Positions 16,943 through 28,300 of a DNA stretch of 64,000 nucleotides are shown in pieces (within the stretch, counting starts at the first letter, position 1; each line of letters opens with the position of its first letter). A model generated the notes under the pieces. It saw only the letters and a list, made by a program, of their open reading frames with translations. It ran no database searches and had not been told where the DNA came from. The stretch comes from an uncultured Chitinophaga sp. (GTDB lineage: Bacteria > Bacteroidota > Bacteroidia > Chitinophagales > Chitinophagaceae), in contig NZ_CAMLHC010000001.1 in assembly GCF_946479755.1 (NCBI RefSeq), positions 372,001 through 436,000 on the forward strand, written 5' to 3'. A program made the translations under genes and the position numbers.

Positions 16943-18874
16943 ATGATAAAGCATTTATTTTTTGTATGGGCATACTGTTGCCTGTTTTGTTCCGGCGCCT
17001 TTGCGCAGCTCACCATGCCTAAAGTGTTTGGTGATAGTATGGTGTTGCAGCGTGATCAGCCCATCCCTGTGTGGGGATGGGCTCTGCCCGGAACGCAGAT
17101 AGTGGGTACGCTAGGAACAGCGCGGGCCCGGGCGGTAACCGCCAAAGATGGTAAATGGATGCTCCGTTTCCCGCCCTGCAAAGCCGGTGGCCCTTTTACA
17201 CTGAGGGTCTCCGGCGCCGGTACTGCCGTTGAATATAAAAACGTGCTGATCGGCGATGTATGGCTGGCTTCCGGTCAATCCAACATGGAATGGCCCGTGA
17301 AGGACGCTAAAGACGCCATCAAAGAAATAGCGGCCTCCCACTGGCCACAGATAAGATTCCTGGTAGTGGAACATGGTAAAAGCCTGGCACCACAGCAAGA
17401 CATCGCGGGAGGAAAATGGAAAGCCTGTGATACGGCGAATACAGGCGTGTTCTCTGCGGTGGCCTATTATTTTGCGCGTAAGGTCCACCAGGAACAAGGC
17501 GTTCCGGTGGGTATTATCCAGAGCACCTGGGGTGGCACGCCGGTGGAAGCATGGACCGGCAGGGAAGGGCTGCTGGCATCGCCCATCACAAAGGAGCGGG
17601 TACTGGCCAACGATACGCTCACTACAGCTGATTTTGTACAGGACAGCCTGAACCTGGTGCGCTTCTGGGAGGTGGTATATCATCCGCAAAATAATGCGGA
17701 CCGTGAGGTGCCATCGGAAACGTTCAGCGACGCCGCATGGCCACAGGTGCAGATGCCCGGGCTGGTAAAAGACTTTGGCGGGCCGTATGAAGGGATCGTT
17801 TGGATGCGCAAAAAAATCATGCTGCCGGCCTCATTTGCGGGGAAAAGCCTCACAGTAGAATTAGGTCATCCTGAAATGAACTATTCGCTGTATGTCAACG
17901 GGCATGAGGTCTGCAAGAACATATGGAATGCCAGCCCGTTTCACCACTACACCGTTCCCGCAGAAATGCTGAAGGCCGGTGAAAACATCATTGCGCTCCG
18001 GATCGCCATGCTGTGGGGCGGTGGCGGACTGAATCCTCCTGCGGACAGCCTGTATGTAACGGACGGGACTACACGCGTTTCACTGGCAGGACCGTGGCGG
18101 TACAAAAAAGACCTTGAGATAACAGCACCGACTATACGAAACTATCAATGCTATCCCGCCATGTTGTACAATGCTATGATCCATCCGCTGGTGCCTTATG
18201 CGATCAAAGGCACTATCTGGTACCAGGGAGAGGCCAACGAAAGTGCTGCCTTTGACTACCGGCAGTTATTTCCCAACCTGATCAGGGACTGGCGCCAGCG
18301 CTGGCAGCAGGGGAATTTCCCTTTTCTGTATGTGCAGCTGGCCAACTTTAAAAAGATAAAACCGCAGCCGTCGGAGAGCGAATGGGCGGAGGTGAGGGAA
18401 GCCCAGGCTATGACGCTGTCGCTGCCTAACACGGGGATGGCGTGTATTATAGATTTGGGAGAGGGGGGCAATATCCACCCACTCAACAAGCAGGAGGTGG
18501 GCCGCAGGCTGGCTTTAGTAGCGGGTAAACAGGTATATCATCAGAGAGGTATTGTCTCCGGACCATCTTTTGCCGGCTTTAAAAAAGAACCTCACTGTAT
18601 CCGCATTCGTTTTACCGATACGGGAGCCGGCCTCTCGACGAGCGACGGCAAAGCAGTGACCGGTTTTGCCATCGCCGGCGCTGATAAACGTTTTTACTGG
18701 GCGACGGCCACCATTGAAGGAAACGAAGTGATCGTCCATGCGGACGGGGTACCAACGCCAACGGCTGTACGTTATGCCTGGGCGGATAATCCGGTATGTA
18801 ACCTGGTTAATTCCGCGGGCCTTCCTGCTGTTCCGTTCAGGACAGACAACTGGAAAGGAATAACGCAGCCATAA
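16943..18874 (+). CDS. SGNH acetylesterase with beta-sandwich insert (sialate O-acetylesterase / CE20-like)
   Basis: Secreted carbohydrate O-acetylesterase of 643 residues (signal 1-21, ending GAFAQ). The SGNH core carries the nucleophile Ser113 in ASGQSNMEW, then STWGGTPVEAW; the catalytic Asp/His pair is likely Asp505 and His512 in DLGEGGNIHP. Between the two halves of the core (about 250-385) is an inserted jelly-roll resembling the sugar-binding domain of GH2 enzymes (WMRKKIMLP, YSLYVNGHEVCKN). That split-core layout resembles the acetyl-xyloglucan esterases classed as CE20, and its place beside GH31 and GH29 fits removal of acetyl groups from xyloglucan side chains. The generic name sialate O-acetylesterase is probably misleading. 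Its stop lies 3 nt from the convergent HTCS stop. Confidence 0.8.
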   Translation: MIKHLFFVWAYCCLFCSGAFAQLTMPKVFGDSMVLQRDQPIPVWGWALPGTQIVGTLGTARARAVTAKDGKWMLRFPPCKAGGPFTLRVSGAGTAVEYKNVLIGDVWLASGQSNMEWPVKDAKDAIKEIAASHWPQIRFLVVEHGKSLAPQQDIAGGKWKACDTANTGVFSAVAYYFARKVHQEQGVPVGIIQSTWGGTPVEAWTGREGLLASPITKERVLANDTLTTADFVQDSLNLVRFWEVVYHPQNNADREVPSETFSDAAWPQVQMPGLVKDFGGPYEGIVWMRKKIMLPASFAGKSLTVELGHPEMNYSLYVNGHEVCKNIWNASPFHHYTVPAEMLKAGENIIALRIAMLWGGGGLNPPADSLYVTDGTTRVSLAGPWRYKKDLEITAPTIRNYQCYPAMLYNAMIHPLVPYAIKGTIWYQGEANESAAFDYRQLFPNLIRDWRQRWQQGNFPFLYVQLANFKKIKPQPSESEWAEVREAQAMTLSLPNTGMACIIDLGEGGNIHPLNKQEVGRRLALVAGKQVYHQRGIVSGPSFAGFKKEPHCIRIRFTDTGAGLSTSDGKAVTGFAIAGADKRFYWATATIEGNEVIVHADGVPTPTAVRYAWADNPVCNLVNSAGLPAVPFRTDNWKGITQP

Positions 18875-18877
18875 CGG

Positions 18878-21800
18878 TCAGCTGTCTGTCTCTTTTTTAT
18901 TCGCTGCATATTGGGAAGGCAGCACTTTGAATTCTTCCTTAAAAAACTTCGAGAACTGTTTGGGATTATTGAATCCCACGTTATAGGCGATCTCCGCGAT
19001 GGTCATCCCGCTTTTTTCCAGCAGCTGCGCCGCGCGTTTCAGCCGGATGGAACGGATGAACTCCAGCGGGGATTTGCCGGTAAGCGCTACGATCTTCCGG
19101 TAGAGTGTTACCCTGTTCATGTGCATGCCTGCGCTGAAATCTTCTACGGAGAAGTCCGGGTTGTCCATCTGTTTTTCGATGATGTCCAGCGCATTTTGCA
19201 GAAAGGTGGCGTCTACGGAAGTAACGGTGATTTCGGCGGGGTTCACTTCAATCTGCTTCTGGAATCTTTTCTGCAGCAGTTTCTGTTGCGCCAGCAGGTT
19301 TTTGATCCGCGAATCCAGTATCTCAAAAGTAAAGGGTTTGGTGATATAGTCATTGGCGCCTGCTGCAAAAGCCTGTAGTTGCCGGCCTTCATCGCCTACG
19401 GCGGTGAGCAGGATCACCGGAATATGCGCTGTTCCTGTTTCCGTTCTGATATTTTTGACCAGGTCTATGCCGTCCGACAGTGGCATCATAATATCGCTGA
19501 CCACCAGGTCCGGATTGCAGGACTTTACTTTTTCCCAGCCTTCTTTGCCATTGGTGGCTTCTTCAATATGATACTGACCTCTCAGGTTATCTTTCAGGTA
19601 GAAGCGAAGGTCCTCATTGTCTTCCACCACCAGGATGGTTTTCATCTTACTACTTTTCCGCGTTTCCCCGGTCAGCATTTGCGTGGCGTCGTCCTCGGTT
19701 AACAGCGGCGTGGTGCTGCGTACAACGGGGTCGTATATTTTTTTGGCCGGGATACGTACGGTAAAACAGGTGCCCTGGCCCGGTGCGCTCTTTACGGTGA
19801 TCACGCCGTGGTGAAGTTTGACAAACTCCCTTGTGATGGCCAGCCCTATGCCCGTGCCCTGGTTGGCCATGTCCGCCGGCACATCGGTCTGGAAGAAACG
19901 TTCAAATATTTTCTGCTGCTGGTTTTCAGGGATACCGATGCCGGTGTCCTGTACTGCAATGATAAGCGTTGCATCGCCTTCACTGCCGGACGGTGGCTCC
20001 GTGGAAAGCTGAAGGGTTACGGTGCCGTTGTCCGGCGTATATTTGAACGCGTTAGACAACAGGTTGAACAGGATCTTTTCAATCTTGTCTTTATCAAAAT
20101 ATATTTCAAGATGGTCAATGGCGGAGGAGAAATTAAAAGTGATCTTCTTCTTTTCCGCGATGTCGGTAAAGGAGCGGCTGATGTCACGGATGAACTGTAC
20201 AATGTCTCCCATAGCCAGGTGTAGCCGGATGGCCTGTACCTCCATCTTCCTGAAATCCAGCAGCTGGTTGACGAGGTTCAGCAGCCTTTTGGCATTGCGG
20301 AGCACCAGCCCCAGCTGGTTACGCTGCGTTTCGCTCTCCGTATTTTTGATGATGGTGTCCAGGGGGGAGATGATCAGGCTCAATGGGGTGCGTAACTCGT
20401 GACTCACATTGGTAAAGAATTTCGTTTTGACCTGTTCTATGGCGTGGGCCCTTTCCGCCTCGCGGCGCTGCTGTTCTACTTCATACCGCATATGTATCCT
20501 GTCCAGCGTAATGCGCCGTGCCAGCAGGAACAGGCCGGCGGCCGTCAGCAGATAGATGGCGAAGGCAAAAGGTGTTCGCCAGAAAGGTGGCTCCACGCGG
20601 ATCTTCACTGATATCGGCTCACTCCAGGAGCCATCGCTGTTAAGTGCTTTTACCTTAAACGTATAATGCCCGGGATCCAGGTTGGTAAAAGTAGCTTTAC
20701 GCTGGCCGCCGTCTGCGTAGAGCCAGTCGGTATTAAACCCTTCCAGCGTATAGGCGTACCGGTAGTGCGCCTTGTGGCCATAGTCGAGCGAGGCAAACTC
20801 GATGGAGAACACGTTCTCCCGGTATTTCAGGTCAATACCTCCAAGCTTGGACAGGGACTGCTTCAGCACAACGCGGCCGTTAAAGGACTCACCCGGCCGG
20901 ATGTTGTTGTTCAGTATCTGAAGGCCGGTGAGGATCAGTTTAGAGCGATTCACCGTTTTGGCCACCTGGCTGCTGTTGATAATATTGAAGCCGGACGGGC
21001 CACCGAAAACCAGTTCTCCGGCGCTGGTTTTAAGGGCTGCGTTATCATTGAATTCACGGTTCTGGAGGTTGTTGGACTCATCGTAGCCTGCAACGGACAG
21101 CGTTATCCCCTTGCCCTGCTGCCGGAGCATGGCGCTGCAAAGGCCGCTGGGCGTGGAAAGCCACAACCTTTGTGTGTTGTCTTCCAGTATATTGAGAATA
21201 ATATTGTCCGGGAGGCCGTCGGCCATGGTGAACAGCGTAAAGTCACCGGTCTGCCCGTTGAACAGGTTAAGCCCTTCATGGGTGCCCACCCAAATCCTTC
21301 CTTTGCTGTCTTCCAGGAAGCAGATGACATTATTGCTGCTTAGGCTTTTTTTATCGCTGCTATGGCGGTAGGTGGTGATTTGTTTTTTGTTGGGAGAAAA
21401 CACCATGATCCCATAGGTGGTGCCGGTCCATAAATTGCCTTTACGGTCGCTCATCAGGGCGGAGATGTAGTTGGACGACTGGTTACCGGTCTTTTCCCGG
21501 AAGAAGTGGGTGAAACGGCCGGTCTTCCGGTCGAACAGGTCCAGGCCGGCTCCCCAGGTACCTACCCAAAGCCGGAGATCCTTGTCTTCATAGATCTCCC
21601 ATACTTTATCGTCCGCAAGGGAAGCGGTATCCTGGTCGTTGTGCCGGTACCGGGTAAATTTCTTACCATCGAAGCTGTTGAGCCCTCCGAAGTAAGTGCC
21701 TATCCACAGCACGTTCTGATGGTCCAGGAACAGGCTTACAATAACATTGTTGCTGATGCTGTTGGGATTACGGGGATCATGCTGGTATTGCCTGAACGTG

Positions 21801-22966
21801 TTGTTTTTCCGGTCGAAATAGAGAAGGCCGCCGCCATTGGTGCCTATCCAGAGGTTGCCTTGTTTGTCTTCTACAAAACGGTTCACGTCATCATAGGGAA
21901 GGCTGCTGGCATCTGACTCCTGGTGATGGTAGTGCGGAAATTGCAGGATGTTGCTGTTGAGATAATTCACGCCCTGTTTGTAGGTGCCTGCCCAGAGGAC
22001 GCCGTTGTCATCCTTGTACAGGGCGTTGATACTGTTTTGGCCCAGGCTCTGCGGATTTTTCGGATCGTTGAGCAGGTAGGTGGTATGGAAATGCTTCTTT
22101 TTGTCCACCAGCGCAATGCCGCCATGGTCTGTGGCGATCCATATGAGACCGTTGTTGTCCTGGACGATCTGGCTGACAAGGCTGGACAGCAGCCGGGAGG
22201 GAGCGGAGTTTTCATTGAAGGGCCTCACGGAATTGTCCTGTGGATGGAACAGGTAGGCGCCGTAGGCGAAACTCCAGAGCCATATGTCACCGTCGCTGTC
22301 AATAAAAAGGTTGGCAGGCGGGTGATCTTTGGCCTGCTGCTGAACAGCAGTAATCGTGGAAACGGTTTTGCCGGAGGTGATGTTGTATTGCTGTAAAACG
22401 CCGTTCTGTTGCAGCAGCCATAAGTTACCGGCGGCCGCTTCCCGGACACCAATGATTTTATCCGCGGTGTTGGTGTTGATTTTTTTCGCCTGTTTGCTGA
22501 CATACAGATACAGCTCGCCGTTCTCATACAAAAACCAGTACCGCCCGTTATATCCTTTGGTGATGTTGTACACATTTCCTTCCGGCAGTCCCAATGATTT
22601 CAGATAACCGTTGGCGTTAGTGATGAAGCGCTCGGTATGACTATCGTAGATTGCCGGTCCGCCTTTTGTTGCCACCCATATTTTTTCATCCGGAAGTTCA
22701 TACAGGGAAAGCACATAGTTATCGGTCAATGACGTGCTGTCGTTCTGCCGGCTGCGTAATACCTTACAGGTGTAGCCGTCATAGCGGTTCAGCCCTGATA
22801 CGGTGCCGAACCACAGGTAACCATCCGTGTCCTTAAGAATAGCCGTTACCTGGTTATGCGATAAGCCGGAATAGATGTCCAGTTTGGAAAAGTTGTAGGG
22901 TGCTACCTGTGCAAAAACCTGGAAAGGGAAGGCCAGTATAGCTATTAGAACGAGAACGCGCATCAT
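18878..22966 (-). CDS. Hybrid two-component system regulator (HTCS)
   Basis: One-protein sensor-regulator of 1362 residues that senses an oligosaccharide in the periplasm and activates utilisation genes. Signal peptide 1-20; a beta-propeller sensor of repeated Reg_prop blades (about 25-660, recurring DGYLWFGT / GNLWIGTNGGG patterns); a Y_Y_Y domain (about 715-785); one TM helix (about 793-815); HisKA with His856 in FTNVSHELRTP; an HATPase with NLLSNAFKYTPDNG and GTGIGLAI; a receiver with phospho-acceptor Asp1158 in VVSDIMMP; and a C-terminal AraC helix-turn-helix (about 1265-1355). It lies between locus A and the divergent GH51/SusCD locus B, so it could control either or both. Confidence 0.95.
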   Translation of the reverse strand: MMRVLVLIAILAFPFQVFAQVAPYNFSKLDIYSGLSHNQVTAILKDTDGYLWFGTVSGLNRYDGYTCKVLRSRQNDSTSLTDNYVLSLYELPDEKIWVATKGGPAIYDSHTERFITNANGYLKSLGLPEGNVYNITKGYNGRYWFLYENGELYLYVSKQAKKINTNTADKIIGVREAAAGNLWLLQQNGVLQQYNITSGKTVSTITAVQQQAKDHPPANLFIDSDGDIWLWSFAYGAYLFHPQDNSVRPFNENSAPSRLLSSLVSQIVQDNNGLIWIATDHGGIALVDKKKHFHTTYLLNDPKNPQSLGQNSINALYKDDNGVLWAGTYKQGVNYLNSNILQFPHYHHQESDASSLPYDDVNRFVEDKQGNLWIGTNGGGLLYFDRKNNTFRQYQHDPRNPNSISNNVIVSLFLDHQNVLWIGTYFGGLNSFDGKKFTRYRHNDQDTASLADDKVWEIYEDKDLRLWVGTWGAGLDLFDRKTGRFTHFFREKTGNQSSNYISALMSDRKGNLWTGTTYGIMVFSPNKKQITTYRHSSDKKSLSSNNVICFLEDSKGRIWVGTHEGLNLFNGQTGDFTLFTMADGLPDNIILNILEDNTQRLWLSTPSGLCSAMLRQQGKGITLSVAGYDESNNLQNREFNDNAALKTSAGELVFGGPSGFNIINSSQVAKTVNRSKLILTGLQILNNNIRPGESFNGRVVLKQSLSKLGGIDLKYRENVFSIEFASLDYGHKAHYRYAYTLEGFNTDWLYADGGQRKATFTNLDPGHYTFKVKALNSDGSWSEPISVKIRVEPPFWRTPFAFAIYLLTAAGLFLLARRITLDRIHMRYEVEQQRREAERAHAIEQVKTKFFTNVSHELRTPLSLIISPLDTIIKNTESETQRNQLGLVLRNAKRLLNLVNQLLDFRKMEVQAIRLHLAMGDIVQFIRDISRSFTDIAEKKKITFNFSSAIDHLEIYFDKDKIEKILFNLLSNAFKYTPDNGTVTLQLSTEPPSGSEGDATLIIAVQDTGIGIPENQQQKIFERFFQTDVPADMANQGTGIGLAITREFVKLHHGVITVKSAPGQGTCFTVRIPAKKIYDPVVRSTTPLLTEDDATQMLTGETRKSSKMKTILVVEDNEDLRFYLKDNLRGQYHIEEATNGKEGWEKVKSCNPDLVVSDIMMPLSDGIDLVKNIRTETGTAHIPVILLTAVGDEGRQLQAFAAGANDYITKPFTFEILDSRIKNLLAQQKLLQKRFQKQIEVNPAEITVTSVDATFLQNALDIIEKQMDNPDFSVEDFSAGMHMNRVTLYRKIVALTGKSPLEFIRSIRLKRAAQLLEKSGMTIAEIAYNVGFNNPKQFSKFFKEEFKVLPSQYAANKKETDS

Positions 22967-23147
22967 AACGTGTTGAACTTAGAATTTATTATTGCAGCAT
23001 AGGAACGCCGTTTATGTCCCGTCGGCGCCTTAAAAAAAGCCAATGCGGCGAAGCGACAGTTGATATCCCGGGTGTACCTGCCCCGGAGGAACTAAAACCC
23101 TGCTAAAACGCTACCGCGGCCAGACTACGAACCGCTGTCTGTAAGTT

Positions 23148-23169
23148 AAAAATAATTGTAATAATGACA
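23148..23169 (+). promoter_or_regulatory. Shared AT-rich promoter-like element, copy 2
   Basis: AAAAATAATTGTAA followed by TAATGACA, 68 nt before the GH51 start codon and in the 249-nt divergent region between the HTCS and GH51. It agrees at 20 of 22 positions with 6168-6189 before the GH29 gene. Its position suits a promoter or an HTCS site; which of these is not decided by sequence alone. Confidence 0.4.
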
Positions 23170-23215
23170 AATAATATTTTTAAATTGTCCGCCGCTAAGT
23201 CGCAGATGCAATGTT

Positions 23216-25207
23216 ATGAAGAAAAATATACTGATCAAAAAGTGGAGCCGGTGCCTGGTAGCCGGCGCCCTGTTGCTGGCAGCGGTACCAGCTGTCTGCC
23301 AGACCTTTACCGTACAGGCCGACAAGCCCGGTGCTGCTATCCAGCCAACCATGTACGGCGTATTCTTTGAAGATATTAATATGGGAGCGGACGGCGGACT
23401 GTATGCCGAACTGGTGAAGAACCGCTCTTTTGAATTTGACAACCCCTTGATGGGCTGGACGGTTAACGGAAAAAAGGACGAAGGTGATATACTGGTGCTG
23501 AACAGCGCTGATTACAACAAAGCGAATCCTCATTATCTGCATATCCGGGTAAACAACCGCCGCAAAGGGGAGTGGGGCCTCACCAACGAAGGCTTCAAAG
23601 GCATGGGTATCCGGAAGGGCATCACGTATTATTTTTCTGCGAAATACCGCACCGGTCAGCCGGGGGTGACCGTGCACGCAGAGCTGACAACCCCTTCCGG
23701 GAAAGTGATCGGCGCTGGTTCCTTCGCCGCTGCGCCTGCCGGCGCGGGCTGGTCAACGATGGAAATAAATTTCATTGCGTCAGCGGAAGAACCATCGGCT
23801 AAACTTACGCTCTGGCTGGAAGGCAACGGCAGCATCGATATGGACATGATCTCCCTGTTTCCCGGCGACACCTGGAAAAACAGGCCTAAAGGATTAAGAG
23901 CAGACATGGTACAGCTGCTGGCGGACATGCGACCAGGATTCGTTCGTTTCCCCGGCGGCTGCATTGTGGAAGGCCGTAACCTTGCCAATCGTTTCCAGTG
24001 GAAAAAGACGGTCGGTCCCCCGGAAGACCGTGAGCTGATCATCAACCGCTGGAACACGGAATTCAGTCACCGCCTGACACCGGACTATTATCAGAGCTTC
24101 GGCCTCGGCTTTTTTGAATACTTCCAGCTGGCGGAGGATATCGGAGCAGCGCCGCTGCCCATCCTCAACTGCGGCATGGCTTGCCAGTTTAACACCGCTG
24201 AGCTGGCGCCCATGGATGCGCTGCAGCCTTATATCCAGGATGCGATCGACCTCGTGGAATTTGCCAACGGCCCTGCCGACAGCAAATGGGGAAAGGTACG
24301 TGCCGATATGGGGCATCCGGCACCTTTTCACCTGACGATGATCGGGGTGGGCAACGAAAACTGGGGCCCCCAGTATATTGAACGCGCCACCGAATTTGCC
24401 CGGCAGCTGAAAGCCGCGCATCCGGAGATAAAGCTGGTGTTCAGCTCCGGTACAGATCCCGACGGCCCGCGTTTCAATTACCTCAACGATACGCTCCGTA
24501 AGATGAACGCCGACTTTATAGACGAACATTATTATCGCAGTCCGGAATGGTTCCTCGCCAACGCCGGCCGCTACGATCATTATCCCAGGAATGGCACTAA
24601 GGTATTTGCAGGGGAATATGCCGCACATGAACCGAAAGACTTCACCGGCGCCAGCCGCAATACGCTGCGGGCAGCCATTGCCGAAGCAGCCTTTCTTACC
24701 GGCCTGGAAAGAAATGCGGACGTGGTGCACATGGCTTCCTACGCACCGCTTTTCGCCAGCGCGGAACAGTGGCAGTGGGCGCCCGATCTCATATGGGTGA
24801 ACAGCCTGCACGTAACAGGTACGCCCAGCTACCAGGTGCAGAAATTATACTCGCTGAACAAAGGCACCCATGTGCTGCCATTACGCCTGGGCAGCGAACC
24901 GGTAAAGGGACAGGACAGCCTTTACGCCAGCGCTGTCTTCGACGAAAACACCGGCGATGTGATTGTTAAGATCGTCAATGCCGGTCAGCGGACTACTGCG
25001 AGAACGGTACAGTTAACCGGTAAAAACAAGGCTGCCGGCAGTGCCACACTGACTACGCTTACGGCAAACGATCCTGTCACCGTCAATACATTTGACGAAG
25101 CGCCTGTGCAACCGGTTGTATCTAAAATACCGGTACGTCAGCAGGCCGTCACGCTCAGGCTGGCGCCCAATTCCCTGAATATATTACGGATCAGCAACAA
25201 AAAATAA
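23216..25207 (+). CDS. GH51 alpha-L-arabinofuranosidase
   Basis: Retaining exo-enzyme that releases L-arabinose from arabinoxylan, arabinan or arabinosylated xyloglucan. 663 residues, with signal peptide 1-29 (ending VCQ). After GVFFEDINMGADGGLYAEL (a GH51 hallmark, about 43-61) comes a CBM-like beta-sandwich insert (about 80-215), then the barrel. The acid/base is Glu381 in VGNENWG and the nucleophile Glu467 in FAGEYAAHE; a C-terminal beta domain follows. Released arabinose would feed the ara genes at the start of the window. It is transcribed divergently from the HTCS, and a 138-nt gap precedes the following SusC. Confidence 0.93.
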   Translation: MKKNILIKKWSRCLVAGALLLAAVPAVCQTFTVQADKPGAAIQPTMYGVFFEDINMGADGGLYAELVKNRSFEFDNPLMGWTVNGKKDEGDILVLNSADYNKANPHYLHIRVNNRRKGEWGLTNEGFKGMGIRKGITYYFSAKYRTGQPGVTVHAELTTPSGKVIGAGSFAAAPAGAGWSTMEINFIASAEEPSAKLTLWLEGNGSIDMDMISLFPGDTWKNRPKGLRADMVQLLADMRPGFVRFPGGCIVEGRNLANRFQWKKTVGPPEDRELIINRWNTEFSHRLTPDYYQSFGLGFFEYFQLAEDIGAAPLPILNCGMACQFNTAELAPMDALQPYIQDAIDLVEFANGPADSKWGKVRADMGHPAPFHLTMIGVGNENWGPQYIERATEFARQLKAAHPEIKLVFSSGTDPDGPRFNYLNDTLRKMNADFIDEHYYRSPEWFLANAGRYDHYPRNGTKVFAGEYAAHEPKDFTGASRNTLRAAIAEAAFLTGLERNADVVHMASYAPLFASAEQWQWAPDLIWVNSLHVTGTPSYQVQKLYSLNKGTHVLPLRLGSEPVKGQDSLYASAVFDENTGDVIVKIVNAGQRTTARTVQLTGKNKAAGSATLTTLTANDPVTVNTFDEAPVQPVVSKIPVRQQAVTLRLAPNSLNILRISNKK

Positions 25208-25345
25208 GATATCCCCCCGGCGCAAATAAAACATCAAAATCCGGCAAATCCGTGGTGGTTTGCGGCTGTATAAAGATGGAGATTTACAACACGTTATGAA
25301 TCGTGTTTCTGACACTCAGTCAATCAAAATCTAATTACAGTCACA

Positions 25346-28300
25346 ATGAAAGTAAAAAGCAAAGCACTAATTGGATCTGCTTTGGCGTTGTCATTTGTGT
25401 TCCTCTTTATGCAGTCTGCCGAGGCGCAGCGAATCGTCAGGGCCACCGGCAAGGTGGTGGACGCCAAAGATCTTACCCCGCTGCCAGGGGCCACCGTAGT
25501 CAGATTAGGCGGTAAAGAAGTAGCCGTTGCCAACAGCGCAGGCTTTTTTGAGATCGGCGTGCCGGAAGGAAGTACGCTCAGGATCTCGCAATTAAGTTAC
25601 GACAACGCGCAGATAAAAGCAGATACCGGCATACTGGTAAAGCTGCAGGGGACCTCCAGTAACCTCGATGCTATCGTAGTGGTGGGGTATGGCGTACAGA
25701 AAAAATCCGCTATCTCCGGCTCTATCGGCGTTGTTAAAATGGACGACGTAAAGCGGATAACGCCCACTACCTCTGCCGGCAATCTTCTACAGGGGCAGGT
25801 GGCAGGCCTGAAAGTGAATACCCCTGCCGGCGTGCCGGGCGCAAAGCCCTCGTTCGTCATCCGGCAGGTAACCACCTTTGATAAGGATCCCAAAAAAGGA
25901 CCGGCGCAACCGGTGCTGTTTGTCATCGATGGTATGGTGACCAGCAACGCGGATGATTTTAATAACCTGAGCCCCAACGATATCGATAACATTTCCGTAC
26001 TTCGGGACGCGTCGGCAGCAGCGGCCTACGGCGCGCGGGCGGCCGGTGGCGTTATCGTGGTGACAACACGCAAAGGCGTAAAGTCCGCACGGCCCGTTAT
26101 CAGTTATTCCTTTAACACCGGTGTTGACAAACGTACCAAAAACGCACCGTTGACCAGCGCCGTGGAAACAGGACTGTTGTACAACCGTATCAACCCCAAT
26201 GCCACCGACCTGTGGTCGCAGCAGGAACTGGATTTCTTTAAGACGGTCAATAACGGATGGGGCTACGATCAGCTGTCCACCGTATGGCGCGACCCGTCCA
26301 CCACTTCTCACAACCTGAGTGTTTCCGGCGGCGGCGACAAGGTCCGTTATTATATGGGCGGGTCTATGATCTCTCAGAAAAGCTTCGTAGAAAATCTCGA
26401 TTACAAAAAATATAACCTTCGTTCCAATGTTACCGCGGATATTACCGACCGCCTGCAACTATTTGCCGGCCTGGCATTGAATACGGCCAGCCGCTATTCC
26501 CCGCCTACAGAAAATGATTTTAACGATTGGTATGGTAAACTGCGGATATGGCAACCGGAACAGCCGGTGTGGACAGACGGCGGGCACCCGGTGGACTATG
26601 GCTGGATCATGAACATGGGCGCTCAGGTGCGCGGCGACGGCGGATATAAGAAAAATACCGTAGTAAATCCTACGCTTAACCTGAAGCTCAGTTATAAGAT
26701 ACCCGGTATCGACGGCCTTACTGCCAGCGTACAATACAACCGCAACTGGTCCAACACGCGGTTTAAATATTTCGAAAAAAGGTATGATGTATGGGTGATG
26801 AAACGCACCGGTAACAGGATACTGTCCCTCGATGAAAAAGATCTCGTAGGCCTGAAAAAGACTAACCAGGTCAGCAACGATTATCTCGAAGAAGATTACC
26901 GCTGGTCTGATTACAGTCAGCTGAACCTGCAGCTGAGCTATGACCGTACTTTCAAACGGCATCACGTTGGCGGATGGGTGCTCATGGAAAAAGCGCAGAC
27001 AGAAGTCGGCGGCGCCGACGCCTACCGTCAGAATTTCCCGGTGTATACTACCGATCAATGGTGGGCTGCCAGCAAAGAACCGAACGATAAAGATGCGGAC
27101 GGTATCACCAACGAAAGAGTAGGCCGTAAGTCATGGGTGGGCCAGTTCTTTTATGACTATGACGGGAAGTACCTCGCCACTTTCTCCTACAGATACGATG
27201 GTTCCTACAAATTCCCGATCGATTCCCGCTGGGGATTCTTCCCGTCTGCTTCCGTGGGTTGGGTGATCTCCAAAGAGAATTTCTTCCGGAACGTCAAAGG
27301 AATAGATTTCCTGAAACTACGTGCCTCCGCCGGTCTTACCAGCTCTGATAATATAGATGCTTACCAGTGGATGCAGGTGTACAAGATCGGAGAACCCGCT
27401 TATTTCGGAACATCGCCTATAACGGGAACGGGCATACAGTATGGCAACATCACCAACCCGATCGTTACCTGGGAAAAAACAAAATCCTACAACGTGGCTG
27501 TGGACGTGGATTTCCTGCGACACTTCAATGCCACCGCCGAATACTATTTCATCAATACTTACGATATCCTTGCCAAAAGAATACAGACCATTTCTCCTAC
27601 CTTTCCCCGGGAGATGCCCGCCGAGAACTACGGAGAAGTACATGCCAACGGGGTGGAGCTGTCCGTGGGATACAACAACAAGGCAGGGAACGTGAAGTAT
27701 TACGTAAATGCCAACGCTTCCTATGGTGGCGCCAGGTACACGGTCAAAGACCAGAACATTACTTATCCGTACCAGGATGAAATTGGTCGCTCTACCAGCC
27801 GCATTGTAACACGCATTGCCGATCATATCCTGCGTACGCAGGCCGACCTCGATGCGTGGAACGCCGCACACCCGAACTACAAATATTACGGCATTGCACC
27901 ACAGTTAGGACAGATGGTATACCAGGACCTCAACGGACCGGATGGCAAACCTGATGGGCTCATCGACGACTGGGACCAGGTGGAAGTGAAGGGTAATAAT
28001 AATCCTATCCTGCTGGGTGTCAACCTCGGATTTGAATGGAAGGGTATTTCCGTGGATGCCACGATCAACGGTAACCTGAAACAATACAAGTATGTCAACA
28101 ACCTCGCACAGAATGTAGAATGGAACCGTAACTGGAAGGAATGGTATGGCAACAGCTGGACGCCGGACAATCCCAACGCTTACCTGCCGCGGCGTTACTC
28201 CGCCAACGACGGTAACAACCGTGTAACGGCCGATGAAAGCACTTTCTGGCTCACGCGTTCCGACTTCCTGCGTTTGCGTATGCTGAACGTTGGCTACAGC

